Assembly (NCBI GenBank): GCA_020630955.1
Contig: JAHDIE010000001.1
Coordinates: 190,140-254,139 of the forward strand
Direction of reading: 5' to 3'
DNA length: 64,000 nucleotides
DNA from: Saprospiraceae bacterium
GTDB taxonomy: Bacteria > Bacteroidota > Bacteroidia > Chitinophagales > Saprospiraceae
Each line of letters opens with the position of its first letter. Position 1 is the stretch's first letter. Under the pieces are notes generated by a model, which searched no databases, had not been told where the DNA came from, and saw only the letters and a list, made by a program, of their open reading frames with translations. Made by a program: the position numbers and the translations under genes. This document shows, one piece after another, positions 52,904 to 61,853 of this stretch.

Positions 52904-54913
52904 TTGATGATGATACGCCTTGCAACGATTTGCAACTTCCTCTTTGTAATCCAATACTGCTCTTATTCTCAAATAATTGTTTTTGAAAAAGACTTCAAAG
53001 AACACATATTTTCAGACCTGCATTATCTAGAAGATTTAGAAGAAAATTTTCATATTGAATCTTTACTAAAAGAAACATCTATTGAATGGAGAAAAGCCAC
53101 TCAGGACTTTAAAATATCCAAAGATGTTAATTCTTATTGGGTTAAATTTTCGATTCACAATAATAACTCCACTAACATCAATGCTTTATTTGATTTTAAA
53201 AATTGGTCTTTTGTTGATTTATTCCACATAAAAGAAAGTGAAGTTAAAAATCATTACAAAACAGGACACCTTAGACCATTTTCGGAGAGGACATTTCCAT
53301 TTGCGAATTATAATTTTATCGACATTGCATTAAGGCCAAAAGATACTTTACAGTTTTATGCAAAGCTTGACCCGGCATTCAATAACATGATTAGACCAAA
53401 TGATCTAAGTTTTAAGATCAGTGATCAAAAATCAGTATTAGAAGTTAAGAACAGATCCAATAAATTTTCTTATCTATTCTTAGGTGTTTATTTAATCATG
53501 TTGCTATACAATCTATTTATTTGGATTTCCACAAAGGACAAAAGTTATAGATTTTATTTGCTCTCTCTGCTTATTTACACCATCATGATACTGGATACCT
53601 CGGGCTTACTTCTTTCCTTGTTCCCCAACTTTAAAGGATTGCCAGAGTTAATTAAGCATTTTCACACGATTCAACCGCATTTGATTACCATTGCAGTTTT
53701 ATTGTTTATACACGATTTCTTAAGACTTAAAGATAGGTACCCTCTATGGTCAAAAATTTTAAGATGGGATATTATTGCTCTAGTATTAATGATGATTATT
53801 ATTCATATCAATTTTGACTTAGGAGCCAATTTGATCGTTTTTAATACATTGCCTTTTATCATTATTGTATTTACTGTTGCCTACAAAAGCTTTAAAGACA
53901 AATTTCCAGGTGCACTCTATTTGCTGATAGGACATATTTTTTGGTTTATTGGAGCGATTGGTGCAATGCTTGGGCAAGTTCATCCACAGATAAAAGAAAT
54001 AGAGTTTTTTCCAAACCACAGTATTTTTTTGGGATCAGGTTTAGAAATGGTGATGTTTTCTTTAGCCCTCGCAAACACAATTAATTACTTAAGAAAGGAA
54101 AATGAAGAAAATCAAGAAAAAATAATCCTACAATTAAAAGAAAATGCAGAGTTACAAGATAAGGTTAACCAAGAATTAGAAATCAAGGTAGCCGATAGGA
54201 CCAGAGAAATATTCAATCAAAAAGAGGAAATAAGTGAGCAGAAGAAAGATTTAGAAAATGAGAAGGAAAGATCTGATGGTCTTCTTCTTAACATTCTACC
54301 CCATGATGTAGCCAACGAACTTAAGCACACTGGGAAAGCCACACCAAAGTTTCATGAAATGGTCACCATATTATTTGTAGATATTACAAAATTCTCCAAT
54401 ATGGTTAAAAATACAAAGCCAAAAAATTTAGTTGAAGACTTAGATCATATTTTTTCAGCTTTCGATGAAATCGTTGTCAAACATAAGTTGGAAAAAATCA
54501 AAACTATTGGAGATGCATATATGTGCGTAAGTGGTCTCACCGATGAAGTAGAAAACCATGCACTTAACGCGGTGCTTGCAGCTGATGAAATGATTAAATT
54601 CATGATTGAATGGAGAAAAACCAAGAATACCAATAATCATGATGAATTAAATCTAAGGGCAGGAATTCATAGTGGTGCAGTTACAGCTGGTGTTGTAGGC
54701 AAAATCAAATTCCAGTTCGACATTTGGGGAGATGCAGTAAATCTAGCATCAAGAATGGAATCAAGCAGTAAAACTTCACTCATCAATATTTCTGAGTCAA
54801 CCTATAACCTAATTAAAGACGAATTTGAATGTGAGCATAGAGGTAAGTTTCCTGTCAAAAATATGGGAGAGGTAGATATGTATTTTGTGAAGGAACGGAT
54901 TTTAAAAAATTAA
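52904..54913 (+). CDS. Class III adenylate cyclase with 7TMR-DISM sensor
   Basis: The 669-residue protein has a signal peptide (ending YCSYS) and a 7TMR-DISM-type extracellular beta domain (about 25-170). Seven membrane helices (about 185-395) follow, then a Glu/Lys-rich coiled coil (400-460) and a C-terminal class III cyclase domain. Metal-binding Asp493 lies in LFVDITKFS and Asp537 in TIGDAYM. Lys533 and Asp606 (QFDIWGD) are the residue pair that selects adenine over guanine, so it should make cyclic AMP. DISM domains are thought to bind extracellular small molecules. The TAA overlaps the ATG of the VioB-like gene (TAATG), which implies coupled expression. Confidence 0.93.
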   Translation: MMMIRLATICNFLFVIQYCSYSQIIVFEKDFKEHIFSDLHYLEDLEENFHIESLLKETSIEWRKATQDFKISKDVNSYWVKFSIHNNNSTNINALFDFKNWSFVDLFHIKESEVKNHYKTGHLRPFSERTFPFANYNFIDIALRPKDTLQFYAKLDPAFNNMIRPNDLSFKISDQKSVLEVKNRSNKFSYLFLGVYLIMLLYNLFIWISTKDKSYRFYLLSLLIYTIMILDTSGLLLSLFPNFKGLPELIKHFHTIQPHLITIAVLLFIHDFLRLKDRYPLWSKILRWDIIALVLMMIIIHINFDLGANLIVFNTLPFIIIVFTVAYKSFKDKFPGALYLLIGHIFWFIGAIGAMLGQVHPQIKEIEFFPNHSIFLGSGLEMVMFSLALANTINYLRKENEENQEKIILQLKENAELQDKVNQELEIKVADRTREIFNQKEEISEQKKDLENEKERSDGLLLNILPHDVANELKHTGKATPKFHEMVTILFVDITKFSNMVKNTKPKNLVEDLDHIFSAFDEIVVKHKLEKIKTIGDAYMCVSGLTDEVENHALNAVLAADEMIKFMIEWRKTKNTNNHDELNLRAGIHSGAVTAGVVGKIKFQFDIWGDAVNLASRMESSSKTSLINISESTYNLIKDEFECEHRGKFPVKNMGEVDMYFVKERILKN

Positions 54914-56913
54914 TGAGTCACTTTCATTTCCCTCGGTTATATTTTTCTGGAAAAGCTTCTGTTGACCCAGCTACTGGAAACAACAATTACCATTATCCAC
55001 TTGTCAATTTTGAACCCATTACTGGTGAATGTGTCTTACCTCCAAGAATCTATCTGGACAATAAGGAAACCATCATTCTTGCAAAACAAAATATTCAAAA
55101 CTTTGATCAATATCACAAAGTAGACTCCGACAATAACAGCTATCTAGAAATCAGCTGTATTTCGACAAGTAATATATTTAAAAAATGGATGGTAACTCCA
55201 CTAGGTTCATTTGAAGATGATAAAAATTTCCATGAACTATACAAACAACTAAATACCCAAAAAGACACCGTACCATTATTTGGTCAATGCCCTGCATATT
55301 GGAATTATTATGGAACCATGAATTTTCACCTGCATAACGTACACGTCCATAATATTGAAACGGAGTTAACGAATTTCAATTCTAGAATGGAGGCAAAAAA
55401 TAATTTAGCTACTGAAAATCAATTTCGCGGTGCCAAATTAAGTTTTGAATTTGACAATGGAAAAAACTCAGCGGTCATGATAGATGTTTCTCCAACCTTG
55501 TCTTTGTACAGCCAGATTTTTTGTTCTTCAATCAGTTTGACCAAAAAGGATCAAATCCTTTTAAGAGGAAAACCATTAAAATCTTCATTGCGTCAAATGA
55601 ATACTTCACGAGTTGAAAATGACCAAATGATTACCGGATCATCCGGGACTTTTTATCAAAGCATTCCACTTTCTAATATTAACAAAGAAGAAAGTAAGGA
55701 CCTCTTGCAGTTCTTTATAGAAAATAACAAAACAGATCAAACCATAAAAGGAATCTGTCTTAGGTTTGATCTTTCTGAAGTTAAGGAAAACACTCAACCA
55801 GACTATAATGAACTGGGTGAAAATTCAAACCCAGCATATCTACAAATTAATGGTTGCATCGCTCCATGGTATACTGATGAAATGATCAGCCACCCCCCTG
55901 GCAGAAGACTCAATTACTTTGAGCCTTACAAAACTGGTTCATATTTGGGCGCAACCTTCGCTTACTTTCACAAGGAACAGAACGTACTAAGTTTAGACAT
56001 CATTGGGTCGCTTCCGCAAATGTGTCACAAAAATGTATACACAACCATTGATATAGGCAAATTAGATCTGGTGATCATTGAAGATAATTCAATCTTTAAT
56101 ATTGGAACAATAAACACATGCGACAAAATTGCAATCACTAAATTGTTTAAATCGAAATCGGGAATTATCGATTTTAAAATTCAAGATCCACTAGTAATTT
56201 CCATGCTTCAAAAAGGAAATGGAAGATTAGAAATCAGACATAGAAATAAAATCTTATTAAAAGAGAAAGAGTTAAGAATCATTTCTGATCAAAGTGGTAT
56301 CTATGCTGACGAAGGAGAACCTGAGACTGAAGGATTCCTCGCCAATAGCTCCAAAAGAGAACATTGCAAAATAAAAGTACTTTATCGAGGTAAACAATAT
56401 AATGAAGGGCTAAAAGTTATGCTTCTTGAACTATCTGTTCTTCCTTTTGGAAGAGGCGATTCATTTAGAATCATCAATCACATACAATCAATTAGAAACA
56501 ACCAAATCATTCCTTGGTCAACAAAAAAAGCAGGTCAATTTTTTTATATATTTATTCCGATTGAGCATGAAACCATGCCAATAGATTTAAAACATTACAT
56601 GGTAAAAACTGGAGATTTTATTAATCTTAGAGTACTCCCATTTTTCGATCAATCAAAATATAATGATCAAAATATTTCATTCGAAGATATTTACCATGCA
56701 CTTCTGAAAAATTTTGATTTAATCTATCCATCATCAAGTATTATTACTCCTTTTAACAAACGTCATCTCCTCAAAGCAGGGAAATTCCTTAAAAAAATAA
56801 TGGCTGAAGAATATTGGGGTGAGTATTTATACATGCCTTCTTCCAGAGAAATGCCAAAAGGAAAAAAAGAAATGTTTTTTAAATGGATAAATAAAAATGA
56901 AAAGATCAGGTGA
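54913..56913 (+). CDS. VioB/RebD N-terminal-region-like protein lacking the ferritin-like domain
   Basis: The 666-residue protein is cytoplasmic by appearance. Its N-terminus FHFPRLYFSGKASVDPATGNNN resembles the VioB start (LDFPRIHFRGWARVNAPTAN). FGQCPAYWNYYGTMNFH (123-139) and GCIAPWYTDEMISHPPGRRL (314-333) match similarly spaced VioB stretches. YMPSSREMPKGKKEMFFKWI (640-659) matches VioB YMPSTRELSAPKARLFLKYL. These VioB sequences are recalled, not searched. VioB couples two indole-3-pyruvate imines in violacein synthesis and continues into a ferritin-like domain; here the protein ends before that domain. Whether it is an enzyme is unknown. Its gene is coupled to adenylate cyclase and its stop overlaps the convergent gene's stop region by eight bases. 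Confidence 0.68.
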   Translation: MSHFHFPRLYFSGKASVDPATGNNNYHYPLVNFEPITGECVLPPRIYLDNKETIILAKQNIQNFDQYHKVDSDNNSYLEISCISTSNIFKKWMVTPLGSFEDDKNFHELYKQLNTQKDTVPLFGQCPAYWNYYGTMNFHLHNVHVHNIETELTNFNSRMEAKNNLATENQFRGAKLSFEFDNGKNSAVMIDVSPTLSLYSQIFCSSISLTKKDQILLRGKPLKSSLRQMNTSRVENDQMITGSSGTFYQSIPLSNINKEESKDLLQFFIENNKTDQTIKGICLRFDLSEVKENTQPDYNELGENSNPAYLQINGCIAPWYTDEMISHPPGRRLNYFEPYKTGSYLGATFAYFHKEQNVLSLDIIGSLPQMCHKNVYTTIDIGKLDLVIIEDNSIFNIGTINTCDKIAITKLFKSKSGIIDFKIQDPLVISMLQKGNGRLEIRHRNKILLKEKELRIISDQSGIYADEGEPETEGFLANSSKREHCKIKVLYRGKQYNEGLKVMLLELSVLPFGRGDSFRIINHIQSIRNNQIIPWSTKKAGQFFYIFIPIEHETMPIDLKHYMVKTGDFINLRVLPFFDQSKYNDQNISFEDIYHALLKNFDLIYPSSSIITPFNKRHLLKAGKFLKKIMAEEYWGEYLYMPSSREMPKGKKEMFFKWINKNEKIR

Positions 56914-57832
56914 GTTCGTAATATAAATAGGTTTTTATGGCGACGATATTATCCTTCTGATAATTAACTTTGATATGATTTATCCAACTATGGACTGAGT
57001 TTTTATTACCAACAGATTCAATTATTTCGTCAGTTTTATCCACTTCTAATCTATTTAGAATAGCATTAACACTTTGCTTGTTGTGCTTTTTCGAAAGCAC
57101 ACATTCAAGTCCAAGAGCTTCGGAATGGGTATCTTCAATAACCAAAGAAAGCACATATCCTTGGACATAATTATCAAGAAATAAGAGCTTACTGTAATAC
57201 TTTTTATAATCAATCTTCCAATTGATTTCTTCAAGATATGATGTAATCTCTTGAATGGTTTTGAAACCTGAAATCCCAATTCTGAATCCACCATTTAATC
57301 TACCCTGTTGCATCCCAAATCCAAACAGATGATACCTAGAATGAGCGCAATTCAATAGATTTAATAATTCGTCCTCAACATATTCATTTAGATTACCCTT
57401 CAACGCTTTTATAGACGCCTTGAATATTGACAATAAAATCTTTGGATCTAAATGAAGCTTTGAAAAAGCCAAATATGGCCAAGGTTTAATTTCAGAAGAC
57501 AAATTAATGAGATCATAAACCAAGTAGATATTCTCAAGTACACTGGATAAAAGCAAATTCGAATTTGACCAATTTTTGATGAAGTTTTGTAAATCAATTT
57601 CATTGCTTTCTAGGAAATATGGAGCAACAAGCTTGTCTTCACCATATTTCTTCCTTATGCAAAGCATCAAATCCACCCTTTCAGATCTAGGTAAATTGTA
57701 CATTTCAATGATGCCGTGTTGAACCTTTGGAAACCCGTCAATGGAATCCAGCATTTTGGTTCTATGATTTTCATCAAAAAGCTCAATTGGAATTCGATCA
57801 AACACAATCTTTAAAATATCGGATGTATCCAT
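56906..57832 (-). CDS. Hypothetical protein, paralogue B of an adjacent pair
   Basis: The 308-residue cytoplasmic protein is not recognised. It is mixed alpha/beta. Its segments NIYLVYDLINLSSEIKPWPY, then FRIGISGFKTIQEITSYLEE followed by INW, parallel those of the neighbouring product encoded at 57833-58849 (NIWIMFDL...EPWIVFSFSEF; IRLGVKAFHNLDEIISYLQK, then ISW). The start is immediately after the stop of that gene, with no intergenic base, so the two arose by duplication and are co-translated. Its 3' end overlaps the end of the convergent VioB-like gene by eight bases. The function is unknown. Confidence 0.72.
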   Translation of the reverse strand: MDTSDILKIVFDRIPIELFDENHRTKMLDSIDGFPKVQHGIIEMYNLPRSERVDLMLCIRKKYGEDKLVAPYFLESNEIDLQNFIKNWSNSNLLLSSVLENIYLVYDLINLSSEIKPWPYLAFSKLHLDPKILLSIFKASIKALKGNLNEYVEDELLNLLNCAHSRYHLFGFGMQQGRLNGGFRIGISGFKTIQEITSYLEEINWKIDYKKYYSKLLFLDNYVQGYVLSLVIEDTHSEALGLECVLSKKHNKQSVNAILNRLEVDKTDEIIESVGNKNSVHSWINHIKVNYQKDNIVAIKTYLYYELT

Positions 57833-58849
57833 TTAGGATGATGTTTGATTAATCAGTAAATAAGCTTTAGCTGATGGTACCTTATCGGGGTTTACCAACA
57901 ATTTAATTTCAAGGAGCCATCTTTTAATAAATAATTTTTCATTTTCAATTTTTGTTTGAACTGTGGCAAAAGATTGTTCACTATACTCATTCCCTATCCA
58001 TTTGCTCAAGGCTAAACTTTTCTTTTTTGCACATAACTGAAAATTTACCAAATCATTCAAGAGAATATTACTATGCTCAAGATTATTCTTTTCATCAAGA
58101 TAGCATTCAATGCCAAGTTCTGGGAGTAGTTGATTATTAAAAGTCATGCTCAACATAGAATAACTGGCTTTGGAGATAATCTGAGCATATTTATCTTGAA
58201 TAAAATTAAAGTCCCCTTCCCACGAAATTTTTTGCAAATAGCTGATAATTTCATCCAAATTATGAAATGCCTTTACCCCTAATCTTATTGAATTAATATT
58301 TCTATTTTGAAATCCAATGGCAGGGACAGTCTGTTCAGGATTTAAGTTTGAATAAATACTTTCCAATATTGACCAATGATCAGAATTAAAGTCATTTTCA
58401 AAATAAGAGGCGAGATCCTTAATTAATCGTAAATATATTTCTTTGCCCAATTTGAACTCAGAAAAAGAAAATACAATCCATGGCTCTGGAATGTTCGCAT
58501 CGTCAGATTCTAGATCAAACATAATCCAAATATTTTGAATTAATGTATGAAAGGATTTATTAGGGTCAATCCAATCGTTTACCCATTTGTGAAGTTCTTG
58601 ATAAAAGCTCTCTTGCTTATCAGATAACCACTCCAGCAAAATTGGTGCTTCATACTTCCAAACCATGATATTTGCGTCAACCCTGGAGTTATCATTGGTT
58701 AGACGTAATTCATAATTAACCATATTCAACTGCGGTAAGAAGGCATGTAATTTCTCAACTTTATGGGCATACTTTTCATTTAGCAACTCTTTTGATAAGT
58801 GACTTTTTGCAAGATTGAAAAGAGCAAGAAGGTTTGATTTAGAATGCAT
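57833..58849 (-). CDS. Hypothetical protein, paralogue A of an adjacent pair
   Basis: The 338-residue cytoplasmic protein shares the overall layout of the next gene's product. An N-terminal charged helical region is followed by a Trp-rich segment (WIMFDLESDDANIPEPWIVF) and a middle helix. Next comes the conserved IRLGVKAFHNLDEIISYLQK unit, and then a region with ELGIECYLDEK, paralleled by ALGLECVLSKK in paralogue B. No catalytic or metal-binding pattern is visible, and I recognise no family. It is divergent from the sedolisin gene across 116 bases. Association with the VioB-like gene is positional only. Confidence 0.72.
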   Translation of the reverse strand: MHSKSNLLALFNLAKSHLSKELLNEKYAHKVEKLHAFLPQLNMVNYELRLTNDNSRVDANIMVWKYEAPILLEWLSDKQESFYQELHKWVNDWIDPNKSFHTLIQNIWIMFDLESDDANIPEPWIVFSFSEFKLGKEIYLRLIKDLASYFENDFNSDHWSILESIYSNLNPEQTVPAIGFQNRNINSIRLGVKAFHNLDEIISYLQKISWEGDFNFIQDKYAQIISKASYSMLSMTFNNQLLPELGIECYLDEKNNLEHSNILLNDLVNFQLCAKKKSLALSKWIGNEYSEQSFATVQTKIENEKLFIKRWLLEIKLLVNPDKVPSAKAYLLINQTSS

Positions 58850-58965
58850 CTATCTATTTTAGCACCACAACAAGGTAGTTATTTTCGAATAAGTTATCTC
58901 ACCAAAAATCATTCTGTTTCCAAATAAAAATGTAATTTGATCGTAATAATTAAACCCCGAACTAA

Positions 58966-60597
58966 ATGCCCTCAAAAAAAATCAAAACCAAACGCATAGT
59001 TGGCAATACTCCAAAGAATGTAAAAGGATTAGTAAAGCCCAAAGATGCCAACCCCAAAAAAAAATTAACTTTCACTTTTTTTCTAAACCCAGTTAAGAAG
59101 AAAATACCACAGCCAAAAGCGCTTCAAAGTCTAAACAAAAGGAAAAACATTCTATCAACCAGAAAAGACTTTAACAAAGAGCACGCTTCTACAAAAGAAG
59201 ATATCGCAGCATTAAAGAAATTTACTGATAAGTATAATTTAAAAATGTCAAAGGTTAAACTCACTGAACGTTGGGTCTCCTTTGTAGGTAAAATAGAAGA
59301 TATCGAAAAGGCTTTGAAAATCGATATTTGGCAATACGATTTTGAGGACTTCATCTACTACTTTCATGAAGGGATAATGGAGATCCCAAAAGAAATAGAT
59401 CATCTTATAGAAGCTATCACTGGAATAAACAAAGCACCTATTAAGGAGCGAAGAATATTTCCTACAGAAATAGACTTAAAACATTCCATGCTTGAAGGAA
59501 GTGCCGTACAGGCAAAAGACTTTGCAAAGCTGTATAATTTTCCAAAAGATTTAGACGGTTCTGGACAGTGTATTGGAATCATCTCATTAGGAGGTGGATA
59601 CGATGAAAACATTTTGAAAAAATATTTTAAAAAACAAGGCATACCCATGCCTGATATCAGCTGGGTAGGCGTTCATGGTGCCAAAAATAATCCTGGTGAA
59701 AATATAGAATACGATTATGAAGTGTACATGGATATTGAAATTGCAGGTAGCCTTGCACCAGGAGCAAGGATAGTAGTCTATTTCGCAGAGAATCATACTT
59801 CCAATATCTTAAAAGCTTTCCGTGAAGCGATTCATGATCATAAAAATAAACCCGATGTAATTTCAATGAGTTGGGGTACACTCGAAGAAAATTTCAGTAG
59901 ACATGAAGCCATGGCACTAAACAATGTACTGAAGGAAGCCGCACAATTAAATATAACATTGATTTGCTCTTCGGGAGACTTGGGCTCCTCCGGAAAGTTA
60001 GAACAAACTGGTCTTAACGTACAATTACCAGCTTCTAGCCCTTACGTTTTAGCGGTTGGTGGTAGTCAAAGTCATGTAGAGGACAATAAAATCTTACATG
60101 AGGATGTCTGGAAACAAGACCAAGAATTAAATGGTCAAAAAATTCATTTCTCCTCAGGCGGTGGATTTAGTGAATACTTCGAAATTCCTCATTACCAAAA
60201 AGAAGTTCTACCTCTAGTTTTTGCCCGTAAAAAAAAGAGAGGAATCCCAGATGTTGCAGCCAATGCATCGACCACTCCTGGTGTCATTTTAAATGTTGGA
60301 GAAACGGTTCAAATATCCATGGGAACAAGCGCCTCAACCCCACTTTGGGCTGCCCTGATCAGCAGGATAAATCAAAAATTAACAGCACTAAATTTACCAC
60401 ATATCGGATTCATTCATCCCTTCCTGTATCAAGATGAATTTAGGCCATTATTCAATCAGGTATTGGATGGAGGAAATGGTGGGTATGAGGCAACAGGCGG
60501 ATGGGACCCTTGTACAGGCTTAGGCACTCCCGATGGAGAAAAATTCTTAGAACAAATTATTAAAGCTCAAACCCAATTACACAGTAATCAAGGGTAG
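58966..60597 (+). CDS. Sedolisin (S53) family serine-carboxyl peptidase with prodomain, no signal peptide seen
   Basis: The 543-residue protease of the kumamolisin type has a basic N-terminal tail (1-50) and a pro-kumamolisin activation domain (about 55-165). The catalytic domain starts near LKHSMLEGSAVQAKDFAKLY. The catalytic pair Glu252 and Asp256 lies in DYEVYMDIE, the oxyanion Asp in CSSGDLGSSG, and nucleophile Ser455 in MGTSASTPLWAAL. The C-terminal calcium loop is GGWDPCTGLGTPDG. All key residues are present, so the enzyme should be active at acid pH after self-cleavage. The N-terminus is Lys-rich without a hydrophobic core, so its export route is unclear. It is followed after six bases by the VTT membrane-protein gene. 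Confidence 0.92.
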   Translation: MPSKKIKTKRIVGNTPKNVKGLVKPKDANPKKKLTFTFFLNPVKKKIPQPKALQSLNKRKNILSTRKDFNKEHASTKEDIAALKKFTDKYNLKMSKVKLTERWVSFVGKIEDIEKALKIDIWQYDFEDFIYYFHEGIMEIPKEIDHLIEAITGINKAPIKERRIFPTEIDLKHSMLEGSAVQAKDFAKLYNFPKDLDGSGQCIGIISLGGGYDENILKKYFKKQGIPMPDISWVGVHGAKNNPGENIEYDYEVYMDIEIAGSLAPGARIVVYFAENHTSNILKAFREAIHDHKNKPDVISMSWGTLEENFSRHEAMALNNVLKEAAQLNITLICSSGDLGSSGKLEQTGLNVQLPASSPYVLAVGGSQSHVEDNKILHEDVWKQDQELNGQKIHFSSGGGFSEYFEIPHYQKEVLPLVFARKKKRGIPDVAANASTTPGVILNVGETVQISMGTSASTPLWAALISRINQKLTALNLPHIGFIHPFLYQDEFRPLFNQVLDGGNGGYEATGGWDPCTGLGTPDGEKFLEQIIKAQTQLHSNQG

Positions 60598-60603
60598 CAA
60601 ATT

Positions 60604-61230
60604 ATGAAAACATTAAATTTAAAAGCATGGGCTTTTATTATTACCCTTGTAATACTCAGTTATGTAATTTTCAACAACTATGAAGTAGACATTAGGCTCA
60701 TACTTTTCCGTTTAGAATCTCACAAAGCTACCTATTCAGCGTTAAGTACTTTACTACTTGGCTTGGATGCAATATTGCCATTACCATCAAGTATTCTGAT
60801 GTTTTTAAATGGTAAAGTGCTAGGCCTTACACTTGGGACATCGTTAAGTCTTTTTGGTACTAGCTTAGGAAGTATTATTGCCTACTATATTGGTTTTTAC
60901 TTCAACAGATTGACGGGAGACAAGAAAATAAATAAGTTTAGTGAGCAACTAATCAGTAATCATGGAATTGCCATAATCATGGTCACACGGGCTATTCCTG
61001 TAATTTCTGAAGCTACAATGATGTATGCAGGTATTCAAGCTCGAAAAATTAAATCAATATTAATTTATATCATTTTAGGAAACCTGCCGGTGAGCATCGT
61101 CTATTCGATTCTAGGAAATTATATGTTTGAAACCAAAGGTTTTTTTATTGCCCTTGTGGGTTCAATTATTTTTTCCACAATTACCATTGGTATTATAGCA
61201 AAGAAAAGAAAGATGGAGATAAGAATATAG
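60604..61230 (+). CDS. VTT/TVP38-type (DedA-superfamily) membrane protein
   Basis: The 208-residue protein has about five or six hydrophobic segments. The VTT-domain features are LLLGLDAILPLPSSILMFLN (re-entrant loop with Pro), the G/S-rich LGTSLSLFGTSLGSIIAYYI, and the later MVTRAIPVISEATMMYAGIQ. Relatives of this superfamily act in lipid scrambling or transport (TMEM41B/VMP1 and bacterial DedA). It lies six bases after the sedolisin gene and is probably co-transcribed with it. Its substrate is unknown. Confidence 0.85.
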   Translation: MKTLNLKAWAFIITLVILSYVIFNNYEVDIRLILFRLESHKATYSALSTLLLGLDAILPLPSSILMFLNGKVLGLTLGTSLSLFGTSLGSIIAYYIGFYFNRLTGDKKINKFSEQLISNHGIAIIMVTRAIPVISEATMMYAGIQARKIKSILIYIILGNLPVSIVYSILGNYMFETKGFFIALVGSIIFSTITIGIIAKKRKMEIRI

Positions 61231-61262
61231 TTTACGAATTGAAAATGGCAAATAATAACTAA

Positions 61263-61850
61263 TCAAGAATTGTATTCATTAATCATCTTTTCTAAGTTTC
61301 TCATTTTTCTAAACTCCTTGTAGCGTTTGCAATAATTTGTATGATAACGATGATTAGAAATAAAATCAACTTGTACTTTAAACCATTTTTGCCTATTAAA
61401 CTTTTTATTGAAATGTCGCAATTCTTCGTAGAGTTGCTCACTTACTTCTTCATATTTAGAAGTAGAAAGATATTCTAAATCTGCATCAGCGATTATATTT
61501 TCTAATTTATTTTGTGGACTTTGAGGAATCCTAGTGGCCATTATCATACCACAAATCACCATGATCTGTTCTTTACTAAGCCCATATTTCTTAAGCTCTC
61601 TTTTAGCAATCTTACAACTGGTTTTCTCATGTTCCTCAGGACCCTCGATAAACCCAATATCATGAAATAAAGCCGCTATTTTAAGTAAATATAAATTGCT
61701 GGATGAAACTTTTTCTTTCTTTGCAATATATTCTGCCATTTCAACAACATAAATTGTATGATCGACACAATGATACTTTAAAAACGGAGATAGTTTAGCA
61801 GATAGGAGATCTACAATATCATTATAAATTTTGTCAAACCGAGCTGCCAT
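61263..61850 (-). CDS. HD-domain metal-dependent phosphohydrolase
   Basis: The 195-residue cytoplasmic protein has the HD signature: His in HCVDHTIYVVEMAEYI, the central LLKIAALFHDIGFIEGPEEH, and a later Asp in IADADLEYLS. HD enzymes hydrolyse phosphate esters or cyclic nucleotides with divalent metals; many metal-dependent members cleave nucleotides or second messengers. Exact activity is not decidable. It lies three bases after the YitT gene on the same strand and is probably co-transcribed with it. An adenylate cyclase gene lies 6 kb away, but no direct link is shown. Confidence 0.88.
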   Translation of the reverse strand: MAARFDKIYNDIVDLLSAKLSPFLKYHCVDHTIYVVEMAEYIAKKEKVSSSNLYLLKIAALFHDIGFIEGPEEHEKTSCKIAKRELKKYGLSKEQIMVICGMIMATRIPQSPQNKLENIIADADLEYLSTSKYEEVSEQLYEELRHFNKKFNRQKWFKVQVDFISNHRYHTNYCKRYKEFRKMRNLEKMINEYNS

Positions 61851-61853
61851 TAA

